Assembly: GCA_934525595.1 (NCBI GenBank) | Contig: CAKSZJ010000002.1 | Coordinates: 1-64,000 of the forward strand | DNA length: 64,000 bases | Source of the DNA: an uncultured Chiayiivirga sp. | GTDB taxonomy: Bacteria > Pseudomonadota > Gammaproteobacteria > Xanthomonadales > Xanthomonadaceae | Direction: 5' to 3' | Shown here: piece after piece, positions 1-14,774 of the stretch | Layout of the letters: each line of letters begins with the position of its first letter | Numbering within the stretch: the stretch's first letter is position 1 | Notes under the pieces: generated by a model | Told to the model about the DNA's origin: nothing | Seen by the model: the letters and a program-made list of their open reading frames with translations, nothing else | Database searches by the model: none | Position numbers and translations under genes: made by a program

Positions 1-2
1 GG

Positions 3-269
3 TCGTGGAGCGGTCCAGCCTACGGCACCTGGCCCGCTTCGGTTCAAGGAAATTGCACTTCAGGGTTGAATCCGCCCCCCATAAGTGCTTTTTCGGGGAG
101 GCTAGTAGGTGAAATGGGGTATGGCGTTTTAAAGAAGTGGGAAGTAGAAGTCGTATCTCAAAGCATCGCACTCAGCCCAACCTACCTTATTCAGGACGCC
201 ACAAATACACCCATCGAAGTCAGAAATAGTGACGATGAAACACGACATCTGAATGGCAAAAAGAAATAA
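3..269 (+). CDS. C-terminal end of an unidentified protein (cut by left edge)
   Basis: The frame is open from the first in-frame base of the window to a TAA at 267-269, giving about 88 residues that end in a lysine-rich tail (GKKK). No start with a ribosome binding site is visible; the TTG at 66 is only a possible internal start. The base composition is clearly more AT-rich than the rest of the window, as in the next gene, which suggests an accessory region. I recognise no domain. It may be the tail of a real gene or a chance open frame. Confidence 0.3.
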   Translation, partial: SWSGPAYGTWPASVQGNCTSGLNPPPISAFSGRLVGEMGYGVLKKWEVEVVSQSIALSPTYLIQDATNTPIEVRNSDDETRHLNGKKK

Positions 270-315
270 TATTAAAATTATTCTCTATTCCAAGAAATAA
301 CCCAAACAATCCCGC

Positions 316-385
316 CGTCATTCCAGCGAAAGCTGGAATCCATTCTAAAATAGCAATATGGATCCCAGCTTTCGCTGGGATGACG
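316..385. repeat. Palindromic intergenic repeat pair (REP/dRS3-like)
   Basis: Two copies of a 28-base unit face each other at 316-343 and 358-385. Each contains its own small dyad (CCAGCGAAAGCTGG core), and the copies match as reverse complements except at two positions, with a 14-base AT-rich spacer. This resembles the short mobile palindromes known in Neisseria and xanthomonads. The rest of the gene-free stretch 270-619 holds no supported gene; a GGAG ribosome binding site for the next gene lies near its right end. Confidence 0.7.
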
Positions 386-619
386 ACCTGTTCAGAGGCT
401 TCCAAGGAGCAAAAGGCGCTAGGGAACTCCTGAGCAAGTCTGTATCGACACGAAAAGTCAATCACAACTCGTTGTTTGTAGGCACGTACCTGCCTGACTC
501 GCCGTTGTCACCATGTCGCTCCTGCTTTATAACTGACATCGGCCATACAAAACTACGGCTCTAATATTTCATCAAGACGCCGAGGACGGGCGCCAATCAA
601 GTAATCTTGGAGTTTAAGC

Positions 620-985
620 ATGATTTCCGCAGGGCAACTCTTCGCAATTTCCACAATCGCCTATCTCTGCGGCTTGTCCGTACTTTCCGGATTCGCCTTG
701 CAGGCACTGTATAAATTATATATAAAACCGGGCACTGCAGGGCGTCTTGGAAGTATCGCGTGGACCCTTTTTGCGTGTGCCGGAATGGCCGCATCCACTC
801 TGGGAACGATATTTTCCTTCATCCTTCTCGTATTACCTGGAGACTCGGACGGTATATTGATTAGAGCCGCCATATTCGTACTATCCTTAGCCACCGCACT
901 CGTATTTTCTTTCTCTGCGGCAATTTCATTTAATAAAGCACTGAAAGACGGCCGGATTTCGATTAAACAGTCAAGAATAGACTAA
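620..985 (+). CDS. Small inner-membrane protein, function unknown
   Basis: This encodes 121 residues with three strongly hydrophobic stretches at about 9-32, 44-72 and 80-107, so a protein with three membrane helices is likely. A GGAG ribosome binding site sits 8 bases before the ATG. The short basic C-terminus (KALKDGRISIKQ) probably lies in the cytoplasm. No family is recognised. Its codon use is more AT-rich than the core genes to the right, which fits acquisition by transfer. An imperfect hairpin at about 986-1018 follows the stop and may end the transcript. The evidence for a real gene is the ribosome binding site, the membrane pattern and the lack of a better frame. Confidence 0.6.
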   Translation: MISAGQLFAISTIAYLCGLSVLSGFALQALYKLYIKPGTAGRLGSIAWTLFACAGMAASTLGTIFSFILLVLPGDSDGILIRAAIFVLSLATALVFSFSAAISFNKALKDGRISIKQSRID

Positions 986-1067
986 GTGCAGTGGGTTTTC
1001 ATTGATTTACCCGCAGCACGTTAATATGTCGAGCCACGGTCAAACAATCGGTTATAACGTGACAAAA

Positions 1068-1313
1068 TCACATTCTTGCCCGCACAGCATTCAGCCCAAG
1101 CGACTCCAGAAGCTCACCGCTGGCAATGCCCTGTACGGCCTCCAGTTGCTGCGACAGCACCACCAACGCGCCAAGCAAGTTGTCGCTGGAGATGGACAGC
1201 TCGTGCCGCGGGCAGGAATGGAGCACATCAACAAGCAGGTTGATCTGTCCCTGCATCGAGGTCAGCAGTTGATAAAGCTGGTCGAGGCAATCCATGGTGT
1301 GCTGGTGATTCAT
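1068..1313 (-). CDS. Hypothetical 81-residue protein
   Basis: This is a small acidic, leucine-rich soluble protein that starts MNHQHTMDCLDQ. It is probably nearly all alpha-helical, judging from evenly spaced leucines at about 9-35 and 46-75. A good AGGAG ribosome binding site lies 6 bases before the ATG. No signal peptide, membrane segment or known motif is seen, and I do not recognise the family. The frame on the opposite strand (1002-1376) looks like a shadow because its product is low-complexity and arginine-rich. It stands alone, 167 bases from the start-side neighbour, and both flanking genes appear unrelated. Confidence 0.6.
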   Translation of the reverse strand: MNHQHTMDCLDQLYQLLTSMQGQINLLVDVLHSCPRHELSISSDNLLGALVVLSQQLEAVQGIASGELLESLGLNAVRARM

Positions 1314-1480
1314 CGCGCGCTCCTCTTGTGCCCGTCAACCAGTCGCCGCCGAAGGTGGCGGACGACGCGCGGTTGACAGACCGGGAGACAAGCACCGGCG
1401 AGCCTTTCGGCTCCCGCGCGCCGCCCGCCATGAACTGGCAGGGCGCACTCACGGACTGATAGCGAACGCAAAAAAGCGGA

Positions 1481-2440
1481 TCAGTCGCGATCCGTGTGGA
1501 ATGGTTCTTGCCCGAGGCGAGTGTGCCGCGCCAGCGAAAAATCCAGCGCGGCACACACCGCCGCGACCTGGGCGTCGTTGCACTGCGCCGGGGTGGCGCG
1601 CGGGCTGTCGGGATAGACCTCGGTAGTGGTGGTGTAGCGCGCGCCGGTGATGCCGGCGCACAGGCCGAGCGGACGCAGGGCGTATTCGATCACTCCGCGT
1701 GACACCACGGGGGAACCGATGAGGGTGCCGTCCGGGTCGGCCGGGGCGATGTGGGTGACCTTCTCCACTGCCTCGATGATGGCGCGCTGGAACGCCGGCT
1801 GCGGATTGTCGCTGTCGTCCACCAGGTAGAAGCCATCCGGGATGGTGCCCGGCTCGAACGGTTTGCCGTCGCGTGCCGCCAGCGCGGGGCGAAACTCGCC
1901 CTCGTCCGAATCGGTGGTCTCGTGCAGATCGATGTGCAGCAGGAAACACCCGGCGAGCGGTGCCACCAGGCGCATCAAGGCGGCGGATTCGGCGGCCGGG
2001 CTGGGTTCCCGGAAGCTGCGGTTGGGATCGATCGCATCCGGATTCCAACGCTGGATACGCTCATAGGCCCAGGGGCTCACGCAGGGCACGACGAGCAGGT
2101 TGATGCGCCCCGCATACTCCTGGGCATGGCGTTCGAGAAACTGCAGCGCACCGTGCACGCCTGAGGTTTCATAGCCGTGCACGCCGCCCGTGACCAACGC
2201 CACCGGCAGGCGCTCATCCCAGTCGCGGTTTCCCACGGCGTAAAGGGGGTAGCGATCAGGGGCGTAGTCGAGCACGCCGTATTCGGACACTTCGAAGCGC
2301 CCGCGCAGTGCATCGATGCGCGCCAGGACATCATCCGCATAGCTGCGCCGGATCGCGTGCAGCGCGCGCCACCGGGCAACCTCGACGGGGCTCCAGGGCT
2401 GTCCAGGGGTGCCGATGGAAACGAGCTCGGTTGTGGTCAT
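1481..2440 (-). CDS. M14-family zinc peptidase / amidohydrolase-like protein
   Basis: The 319-residue protein has the M14 carboxypeptidase and succinylglutamate-desuccinylase fold signature. The zinc ligands appear as H88-x-x-E91 (GGVHGYE) and H173 (HIDLHE). The substrate-clamping N-R pair is in DPNRSF at 139-143, and a likely catalytic Glu lies in TTTTEVYPD near 280. There is no signal peptide, so it should act in the cytoplasm on the C-terminal or acyl-amino group of a small substrate. The exact substrate cannot be told. It is divergent from the ArsR-methyltransferase/metH operon and shares a 174-base promoter region with it. The cytosolic family is common in proteobacteria but poorly characterised. 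Confidence 0.8.
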   Translation of the reverse strand: MTTTELVSIGTPGQPWSPVEVARWRALHAIRRSYADDVLARIDALRGRFEVSEYGVLDYAPDRYPLYAVGNRDWDERLPVALVTGGVHGYETSGVHGALQFLERHAQEYAGRINLLVVPCVSPWAYERIQRWNPDAIDPNRSFREPSPAAESAALMRLVAPLAGCFLLHIDLHETTDSDEGEFRPALAARDGKPFEPGTIPDGFYLVDDSDNPQPAFQRAIIEAVEKVTHIAPADPDGTLIGSPVVSRGVIEYALRPLGLCAGITGARYTTTTEVYPDSPRATPAQCNDAQVAAVCAALDFSLARHTRLGQEPFHTDRD

Positions 2441-2551
2441 CTGGGCATCCTGCGGGTGGCCTGTGGGGTGACTTTAGCACCGCCCGCCATCGCAACCGGG
2501 GCGCGATGCGGCGTGGCACCGCGCTGCAGCGCAATCCGGCGCCCGCGTTCC

Positions 2552-2581
2552 TTGACCGGAATTCGCGCGGCGGACTATTCT
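2552..2581 (+). promoter_or_regulatory. Sigma70-type promoter of the ArsR-methyltransferase / metH unit
   Basis: A -35 TTGACC at 2552-2557 and a -10 TATTCT at 2576-2581 are separated by 18 bases. Transcription would start near 2588, leaving a leader of about 27 bases before the GTG start at 2615. Confidence 0.5.
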
Positions 2582-2584
2582 TTT

Positions 2585-2610
2585 TATCCTTGAATCGCGA
2601 TAGAAGGATA
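2585..2610. promoter_or_regulatory. Dyad TATCCTT-N12-AAGGATA next to the -10 box
   Basis: Perfect 7-base arms lie at 2585-2591 and 2604-2610. The right arm contains the ribosome binding site (AAGGA) of the next gene. It could be the operator of the ArsR-type repressor encoded just downstream, or an RNA hairpin that hides the ribosome binding site. Both readings are inference. Confidence 0.4.
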
Positions 2611-2614
2611 TTGT

Positions 2615-3544
2615 GTGGATCTGGACGCTTGGTCAACCTGCCTCAGGGTGCTTTCCGACTCCACGCGCGTGCGCCTGCTGGCGCTGCTGGAGCGCGAGGA
2701 GCTTACTGTTGCCGAGCTAGCTGCGATCACCCGACTGGCGCAACCGCGCGTCTCCACCCACCTCGCCAAGCTGAAGGAACACGGCCTGGTGCGCGACCGA
2801 CGTGCCGGCGTCTCGGCCTATTATCGCTTTGCAGAAGACGAGATGGACAAGGCCCAGCGCGCGCTGTGGTCCGCGCTTTCCGCGGGTGCCGACGATCCGC
2901 TGCTGCGCTCGGATGCCGAACGCCTGCCAGACGTGCTCGCGACGCGCGCATCGGAGCAAAACTGGGCCGATTCGGTAGCCGGCGACATGGAGCGCCACTA
3001 CTCACCCGGCCGTACCTGGGAGGCGCTGGCGCGCACCGCGCTGCCGCTACTGTGGCCAGGCGACGTGCTCGACATCGCCTCAGGCGACGGCGTGCTGGCC
3101 GAGCTGCTGTCGCCGCACAGCGAGCGGTACGTCTGCATCGATTCCAGCCAGCGCGTGGTCAACGCCGCCACCGAGCGCCTGCGCCGCTTCGCCAACGTCG
3201 AGGTGCAAGAGGGCGACATGCATGCGCTTCCCTTTCCCGACGCCAGTTTCGACCTGGTGGTGCTCATGCACGCGCTGACCTATGCCGACCAACCCGCGCG
3301 CGCCGTGACCGAAGCTGGCCGCGTGCTCCGCTCCGGCGGGCGCCTGCTGCTGTCCAGCCTGGCGCGACACGAGCACCGCGCGGCGGTGGAAGCCTATGGT
3401 CATGTCAATCTCGGATTCACCGAGCGGGAACTGAAGCGCTTCGCGGAAAAGGCCGGGCTCGCCATCGCCAACTGCGAAACCGTCACCCGCGAGCGCCGGC
3501 CGCCGCACTTTGAGGTGATCTCGCTCACGGGCGTGAAGCCATAG
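2615..3544 (+). CDS. ArsR-type regulator fused to a SAM-dependent methyltransferase
   Basis: The 309 residues form two parts. Residues 1-90 are an ArsR winged helix with recognition helix around RVSTHLAKLKEHG. Residues 120-305 are a class I methyltransferase with the SAM-binding motif VLDIASGDG at 151-159 and an acidic loop at the end of strand 2. The cysteine metal-sensing motif of ArsR/SmtB (ELCVCDL) is absent, so it probably senses SAM or S-adenosylhomocysteine through the methyltransferase part. The start is GTG with AAGGA 6 bases upstream. It lies 83 bases before metH on the same strand, an arrangement that suggests control of methionine synthesis. Such fusions occur beside metH in related bacteria; their methyl acceptor is unknown. 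Confidence 0.85.
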   Translation: MDLDAWSTCLRVLSDSTRVRLLALLEREELTVAELAAITRLAQPRVSTHLAKLKEHGLVRDRRAGVSAYYRFAEDEMDKAQRALWSALSAGADDPLLRSDAERLPDVLATRASEQNWADSVAGDMERHYSPGRTWEALARTALPLLWPGDVLDIASGDGVLAELLSPHSERYVCIDSSQRVVNAATERLRRFANVEVQEGDMHALPFPDASFDLVVLMHALTYADQPARAVTEAGRVLRSGGRLLLSSLARHEHRAAVEAYGHVNLGFTERELKRFAEKAGLAIANCETVTRERRPPHFEVISLTGVKP

Positions 3545-3627
3545 TGCGTGTTGCGCATCGCCTGCAGCACCGCGAGCTTCGAGCCATTCCCCGATACCAC
3601 CGGCCGCGGCCCGTCCACGAGTAATCC

Positions 3628-7602
<3,975 letters not shown>

Positions 7603-7791
7603 GAAAGGCGCGCGAACCACGCGCCGAAACCAACCAGCACCGACAGCCCGGATCGGCCTCGCGGCTCGAGCAGCAGCCACGCAGCAGCGAAGCGCGGAAT
7701 CGCCTCGACCGGCTTGCATGGCACGCACGCGCCGTCACGTCGGCACAGATTTTCCGAGCTGGAAGAAACTGAAACATCCCCATTCATACAA

Positions 7792-7820
7792 CGCGAGTAG
7801 TCCGGGCCGGACTACTCGCG
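7792..7820. terminator. Long perfect hairpin between convergent genes
   Basis: Fourteen-base perfect arms at 7792-7805 and 7807-7820 form a strong stem between the convergent metH and the cysteine-rich protein gene, ending 11 bases from that gene's stop. A pyrimidine-rich run follows on the plus strand, but no clean T-tract, so termination is inferred. A second smaller dyad (GGCGCG/CGCGCC) directly follows the metH stop near 7606-7626. Confidence 0.5.
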
Positions 7821-7831
7821 CCCTCTTGCTT

Positions 7832-8494
7832 TCAAGGCACGTCACAACAGGTTCCGCAATCACAGCACCAAATTGCTCCGCAGCAATTCAAATAATAGCC
7901 GTACCAAATCGAACCGGCAGCACAAGCACTCGAACAGCAAGAGGCACGTCTCTTGGGCGCTACTTTTCCATCAGGACCATCGGGCTCTGCAACGCCCTTG
8001 GCAGCATCACCATTACAGGCCCTGGCCGATGGATCCCGGGCCCCCGTAGCCTTTTCGACCTCATCCAGCGTCATCGGCGTGACTACCGCATCGAGCTCAT
8101 ATTGCTCGACCTTGTGATCAAGAAACCTCACGGGCCCGCTGAGACTCGCGGATTCCCCCAAAGCGATGCCTGCGCGCGGGCTGGAACGCAATATCCATTG
8201 CCCATCCTCACCGTCGAACACCTGTACGGACAGCGTCGCCACCGATGCACCGTTTGCGGCGACGCCTATATCGGACACGATGTAACGAAGCTGATATTCC
8301 GGGCGCTTGGTCTTGTGCCTCAGCGTAAGGATTCCTTCGTCCCCCGGCTTTATGATGGCCGTGGTCTTGAACATGTCCTCGCCATCAAGACGATAATCCA
8401 GCTGGACATGCACGTAAGCGACACTTTTGGCAAACGCCGCTCCCGGCACAAAAGCTGCCATCAGTGCGAGCAGAATAGCGACAACGATACGCAT
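7832..8494 (-). CDS. Secreted protein with a cysteine-rich C-terminal tail
   Basis: The 220 residues start with a clear Sec signal peptide, probably cut after AAFA at 22. A beta-rich middle part with no cysteine covers about 24-140. Residues 182-218 hold ten cysteines, several as CC pairs (ASCCSSAC, LNCCGAIWCCDCGTCC), mixed with Gly, Ala, Trp and Tyr. A basic KRR precedes this tail. The tail could be a disulfide-knotted module or a metal-binding site; no named family is recognised. A ribosome binding site (AGAGG) is present. A run of twelve G on the coding strand lies 42-53 bases before the start, in a position that could alter promoter spacing. It converges with metH and is separated from gyrA by 182 bases. 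Confidence 0.75.
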   Translation of the reverse strand: MRIVVAILLALMAAFVPGAAFAKSVAYVHVQLDYRLDGEDMFKTTAIIKPGDEGILTLRHKTKRPEYQLRYIVSDIGVAANGASVATLSVQVFDGEDGQWILRSSPRAGIALGESASLSGPVRFLDHKVEQYELDAVVTPMTLDEVEKATGARDPSARACNGDAAKGVAEPDGPDGKVAPKRRASCCSSACAAGSIWYGYYLNCCGAIWCCDCGTCCDVP

Positions 8495-8535
8495 GGCGAC
8501 ACCTCTTTCAGCAAAGGTTCGCGGAGCCTATCACG

Positions 8536-8547
8536 CCCCCCCCCCCC
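8536..8547. repeat. Homopolymer of twelve C (G on the minus strand)
   Basis: Twelve consecutive C lie upstream of the cysteine-rich secreted protein gene. On the minus strand the run sits between a weak TTGCAC (8548-8553) and a weak GATAGG (8527-8532), in the place of a promoter spacer (15 bases now). Such tracts change length by slippage and are a known basis for phase variation. Whether these boxes are a promoter is uncertain. Confidence 0.7.
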
Positions 8548-8676
8548 GTGCAATGAGAGGCATGGCGAGCGCTTGCGCCCGCCACGAGCCGGCCAATGGA
8601 GCGGAACCTGCCAGCGGATTCTGCCTGGCTCGGCCGCGCGGGTCGGAGCTGCGCGCCCGACCCGCGCCGGGCGGAA

Positions 8677-11397
<2,721 letters not shown>

Positions 11398-11558
11398 TTT
11401 TTTTCCTGATTCATCCGTGGGATATCCCATGTGCCGGGTCAGGGCGAGAGCCCTGCGGACGCCCCTCGAGAGGCGCTGGGACAAGCGTCACAGTCTACCA
11501 CGCGCGGGCTCCGGACCCGAGGCGCGCAGGATCGGCACTTGCGCGGTGCGGACCCGGC

Positions 11559-12611
11559 TCAGGCCGAGGCGGACGCTCCGCGCAGCGCGACATCGAACGG
11601 CGCGCGCAGCACGCCGCGTTCGGTGACGATGGCGTCGATCAGGGCGGCCGGGGTCACGTCGAACACCGGGTTGAAGGCACGCACACCCTCGGCCACGGTG
11701 CGGCGGCCGGCAGAGCATAGAAGTTCGGCCGGATCGCGTTCCTCGATCGGAATGTCGGCGCCGCTGCGGGTCGCCATGTCAACCGTCGACCACGGTGCCA
11801 CGACCATGAATTTCACTCCAAAGTGCCGCGCCGCGATGGCCAGCTGCAGGGTGCCGATCTTGTTGGCGACGTCGCCCTGCGCGGTGATGCGATCGGCCCC
11901 GACGATCACCCACTGCACCTGGCCGCTGCCCATGAGGTGCGCTGCCGCCGAATCGGCGATCAAGGTGGCCGCGATACCGTCCTGCTGGAGCTCCCAGACG
12001 GTGAGCCGCGCGCCCTGCATCCAGGGCCGCGTTTCGGTTGCGAACACCCGTTCGATGCGCGCCTGCGCCACGCCGGCGCGGATCACGCCCAGCGCGGTGC
12101 CGAATCCCGCAGTGGCGAGCGAACCGGTGTTGCAATGGGTGAGCACGCCGCTGCCGGGCGCGATCAGCGCTGCACCCAGCTCGCCCATGCGGCGGTTGGC
12201 AGCCAGGTCCTCGCGCTCGATGGCCTCGGCTTCGGCACGAACGCGCGCGCGCCAGTCGTCGCCCGCATGCGCCAGCGCATCGCGCATCCGCGCCAGCGCC
12301 CAGGCCAGGTTCACCGCCGTGGGCCGGGCCGCGTTGAGTCGATCGAGCACGGGAGCCAGCGATGCGCGCGCCTGCGCTACCGGCATCTCTCCCAGCGCCT
12401 GCGCCGCCAGCACCACCGCCCAGGCCGCAGCGATGCCGATCGCAGGCGCGCCGCGCACCGCCAGATCGGCAATGGCGCGCGCCACGGCATCGGCATCATC
12501 ACAGTCGATGAACAGCTGCTCGAACGGCAGGCGGCGTTGGTCGAGCAGGCGCAGGCGGCCGTCGTGGAAGGCCACCGCGCGCACGCGGTCATAGCGGGCG
12601 TAATCGATCAT
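11559..12611 (-). CDS. mtnA: S-methyl-5-thioribose-1-phosphate isomerase
   Basis: MtnA converts methylthioribose 1-phosphate to methylthioribulose 1-phosphate in the methionine salvage pathway, in the cytoplasm. The 350 residues show the family motifs RGAPAIG near 53, the catalytic cysteine segment THCNTG near 159 and the catalytic-aspartate segment GADRI with NKIGT near 240-254. The length is normal. It lies 161 bases before gyrA and 32 bases from the 5' side neighbour dapB on the same strand; mtnA next to gyrA is also found in xanthomonads. Start-site evidence is modest because no strong ribosome binding site is visible. Confidence 0.95.
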   Translation of the reverse strand: MIDYARYDRVRAVAFHDGRLRLLDQRRLPFEQLFIDCDDADAVARAIADLAVRGAPAIGIAAAWAVVLAAQALGEMPVAQARASLAPVLDRLNAARPTAVNLAWALARMRDALAHAGDDWRARVRAEAEAIEREDLAANRRMGELGAALIAPGSGVLTHCNTGSLATAGFGTALGVIRAGVAQARIERVFATETRPWMQGARLTVWELQQDGIAATLIADSAAAHLMGSGQVQWVIVGADRITAQGDVANKIGTLQLAIAARHFGVKFMVVAPWSTVDMATRSGADIPIEERDPAELLCSAGRRTVAEGVRAFNPVFDVTPAALIDAIVTERGVLRAPFDVALRGASASA

Positions 12612-12643
12612 GGACGAGGCGCACTCAGGGCGAAGGCGCCACT

Positions 12644-13384
12644 CTAGCAGCCCGGCCTGCCCCGCTCCGAAAGCATGTCAATCACCCGATAGCGCCCCGC
12701 CGGTCGCCGCGCCAGTGCGGCGGCGCAGCGCAGCGCGCCGCGTGCGAAGACGTCACGGTGCGTGGCGCGATGGACCAGTTCGATGCGCTCGCCCGCGCCG
12801 GTGAACTGCACGAGATGTTCGCCAACGATGTCGCCGGCGCGCAGGCTGGCGTAGTGCGGCGCACCGCCGCCGCCTTCGACCACCGCCTGACCGAGCGCCA
12901 GCGCCGTACCCGAAGGCGCATCCTTCTTGTGGACGTGGTGCGACTCCACGATGTCGCGCTGCCACTGCGGCAGCGCGGCAGCGGCGCGCCGGACCAGATC
13001 CTGCAGCACCGCCACGCCGAGGCTGAAGTTGGCGGCCCACAGCACGGGGATGCGAGCGGCCACTTCATCCAGCCTCGCCAGCTGGCGAGGGTCGAGCCCG
13101 GTGGTGCCGCAGACGAAGGCGGCGCCCTGTGCCAGACAGCGATCGAGCACCGCGTCGAATCCATCCGGCAGGCTGAAGTCGATGCAGACGTCGAAGGGCG
13201 GCAGGGCGGAAAGTTCGCCGGCGGAAAACCCCGGCACCCCCGCGATGCGCGGCGCCTGCCGCCCTGCCACGGCCGCCGCCAGCTGCAGCGAAGGTTCTTC
13301 CGGACACAGCCGGACCAGCGCTTCGCCCATGCGCCCGGAAGCGCCGTGGATCACCAGACGATGCGGCGATGCGGCTGCGCTCAT
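12644..13384 (-). CDS. dapB: 4-hydroxy-tetrahydrodipicolinate reductase
   Basis: DapB reduces the dipicolinate precursor with NAD(P)H in the lysine and diaminopimelate pathway, which also feeds the peptidoglycan. The N-terminal Rossmann motif is GASGRMG at about 14-20. The signature [14 protein letters not shown] near 150-163 holds the catalytic His and Lys. At 246 residues it is slightly shorter than the E. coli enzyme. A GTG lies directly before the chosen ATG, giving a one-residue uncertainty. It is in the same direction as mtnA (32-base gap) and the FHA protein gene (43-base gap), so these may be co-transcribed. Confidence 0.95.
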   Translation of the reverse strand: MSAAASPHRLVIHGASGRMGEALVRLCPEEPSLQLAAAVAGRQAPRIAGVPGFSAGELSALPPFDVCIDFSLPDGFDAVLDRCLAQGAAFVCGTTGLDPRQLARLDEVAARIPVLWAANFSLGVAVLQDLVRRAAAALPQWQRDIVESHHVHKKDAPSGTALALGQAVVEGGGGAPHYASLRAGDIVGEHLVQFTGAGERIELVHRATHRDVFARGALRCAAALARRPAGRYRVIDMLSERGRPGC

Positions 13385-13427
13385 CACGTCGGCTTCATCA
13401 CACGGCAGCGCGCCGGCCGGGGCCGGA

Positions 13428-14270
13428 CTAGCGCGGGCCCCAGAGCAGGATCCCCGCGAGCACCGCCGCGATGATGCAGGCCGCCGCCAGCAGCCACCCT
13501 GCGACAGGCCCCGCAGTCGCGGACGGCGCGTCCGTTTTGGGCGGTGGCATCGGTGCGGCGGGAACCGCGGGCATCGCCTGGGTGATGGGACGCTGGCGCG
13601 GAATCGCGCCGCCGCCCCGCGGCGGCAGGCCGGGGGCCTCGATCACGAAGCGGTGCGGATCGATCGCGATCTGGTCACCGGCATGCAGGATCGCATTCTC
13701 GACCAGCATGCCGTTGACCTTCAGACGATGGCCGGGAGCTTCGGCGCGCAGGACGATCCGATCGCCGTGCAGTTCGACGCGGGCGTGGTGCGGCGCGACG
13801 TCGGCCGATTCGATCCGGATGTCGGCATCGGCCGCCGAGCCGATCACCAGGTCCGAGGTGAGCGGAAACGTATGCCCGTGCGACAGGCCCGACACACCGC
13901 GCAGCACGGCGCGCGAGGCGGCGATGCGCGCCGCGTCTTCCATCGGGGTTCGGCGGCGCGGCGGCAGGAGCGGCGTGGACGGATCGTCCTCGAGCAGCAC
14001 GGTGAACTGCAGCCGCCCCATGCTGACGATGTCCCCGGGACGCAGCATCGCGCACTCGCGCACCGGTCGGGCGTTGACGTGCACCGGAGCGGCGCCTTCT
14101 TCCAGCTTCAGCCACAGCCCGCGCTGCGGATCGACCGCAAGCGTCGCGTGGTGTGGCAGCCAGTCGGCACCGCGCACGCGGATGTCGCATTCCTCGCTGA
14201 CACCCACGCGGTAGTCCCCTGCTTGCAAGGTTGCATCCGGGTGGTCTCGGCCGGGAAATACCAGGCGCAT
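13428..14270 (-). CDS. Tandem FHA-domain protein with a C-terminal membrane anchor
   Basis: The 280 residues carry two forkhead-associated domains, at about 15-90 and 125-205, each with the pattern of a phosphothreonine-binding loop (VSEECDI then HHATL; IGSAADADI then HHARVEL). A Pro-rich linker follows, and one membrane helix near 257-275 ends the protein (GWLLAAACIIAAVLAGILLW), so both FHA domains should face the cytoplasm. It probably docks phosphorylated partners at the inner membrane. No kinase, phosphatase or type VI secretion gene is nearby, so the partner cannot be named. It is upstream of dapB in the same direction. Confidence 0.85.
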   Translation of the reverse strand: MRLVFPGRDHPDATLQAGDYRVGVSEECDIRVRGADWLPHHATLAVDPQRGLWLKLEEGAAPVHVNARPVRECAMLRPGDIVSMGRLQFTVLLEDDPSTPLLPPRRRTPMEDAARIAASRAVLRGVSGLSHGHTFPLTSDLVIGSAADADIRIESADVAPHHARVELHGDRIVLRAEAPGHRLKVNGMLVENAILHAGDQIAIDPHRFVIEAPGLPPRGGGAIPRQRPITQAMPAVPAAPMPPPKTDAPSATAGPVAGWLLAAACIIAAVLAGILLWGPR

Positions 14271-14444
14271 TCAGTGCTCTCCGCAGTTCGCTCCGAACTT
14301 TAGCGCGGTTGCCGCATCAGGTCACGAGAAAGTCGCCTGCGGCATCCCGCCCTTCTTTTCCGCAGAGTCCGCACGACCCGGCCACCCATTGGCATCCGGA
14401 CGCTGCCGGAACACAATCAGCGCACCTCGCCCTTCCTGCACGCC

Positions 14445-14720
14445 ATGTCCAGCATCGACATCCGCCATCCGCACCGCCAGAGCCTCACGGACGCCCGTGC
14501 GGCCGTCGAACACGTTGCCGAGAAAATCCAGGAGCGATTCGCCATCGACTGCACCTGGAACGGCGACGCGCTCGAATTCAACCGCACCGGGGTGGAAGGG
14601 GAAATCCGCCTGCTGCCCAGGGAAGTGCACGTCGTCATGCAGCTGGGTTTCATGCTTTCCATGCTGCGCGGGCCGATCGAAAGCGAGATCCGGCGGTATT
14701 TGGAGCGCGAATTCGGCTGA
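14445..14720 (+). CDS. Polyhydroxyalkanoic acid system family protein
   Basis: This 91-residue protein starts MSSIDIRHPH and matches the small PHA_gran_rgn family, which is often found in polyhydroxyalkanoate gene regions. Typical traits are the HxxxxxxA helix (RQSLTDARAAVEHVAEK), the WNGDALEFNR strand pair and an amphipathic C-terminal helix ending in IESEIRRYLEREF. Its molecular role is not known; a granule or lipid-related part is assumed from family context. It is divergent from the FHA gene and 54 bases before the patatin gene, so the two may form an operon. No strong ribosome binding site is seen. Confidence 0.8.
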   Translation: MSSIDIRHPHRQSLTDARAAVEHVAEKIQERFAIDCTWNGDALEFNRTGVEGEIRLLPREVHVVMQLGFMLSMLRGPIESEIRRYLEREFG

Positions 14721-14774
14721 TGCGTCCCTGCGTGGCTTGCGGCGGCGGGCTAGAATCCAGACAACCAGGTTTCG

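Noticed and set aside
1..1000. Insertion sequence or prophage remnant at the AT-rich left edge
   Set aside because: No transposase, integrase or terminal repeats of an element were seen; only a short palindromic repeat is supported.
3545..3627. Possible SAH or cobalamin riboswitch before metH
   Set aside because: The 83 bases do not show the conserved core of an SAH riboswitch and are too short for a cobalamin riboswitch.
11398..11484. N-terminal extension of GyrA
   Set aside because: The GTG at 11397 has a good ribosome binding site and gives numbering identical to E. coli; the extension is arginine-rich and unsupported.
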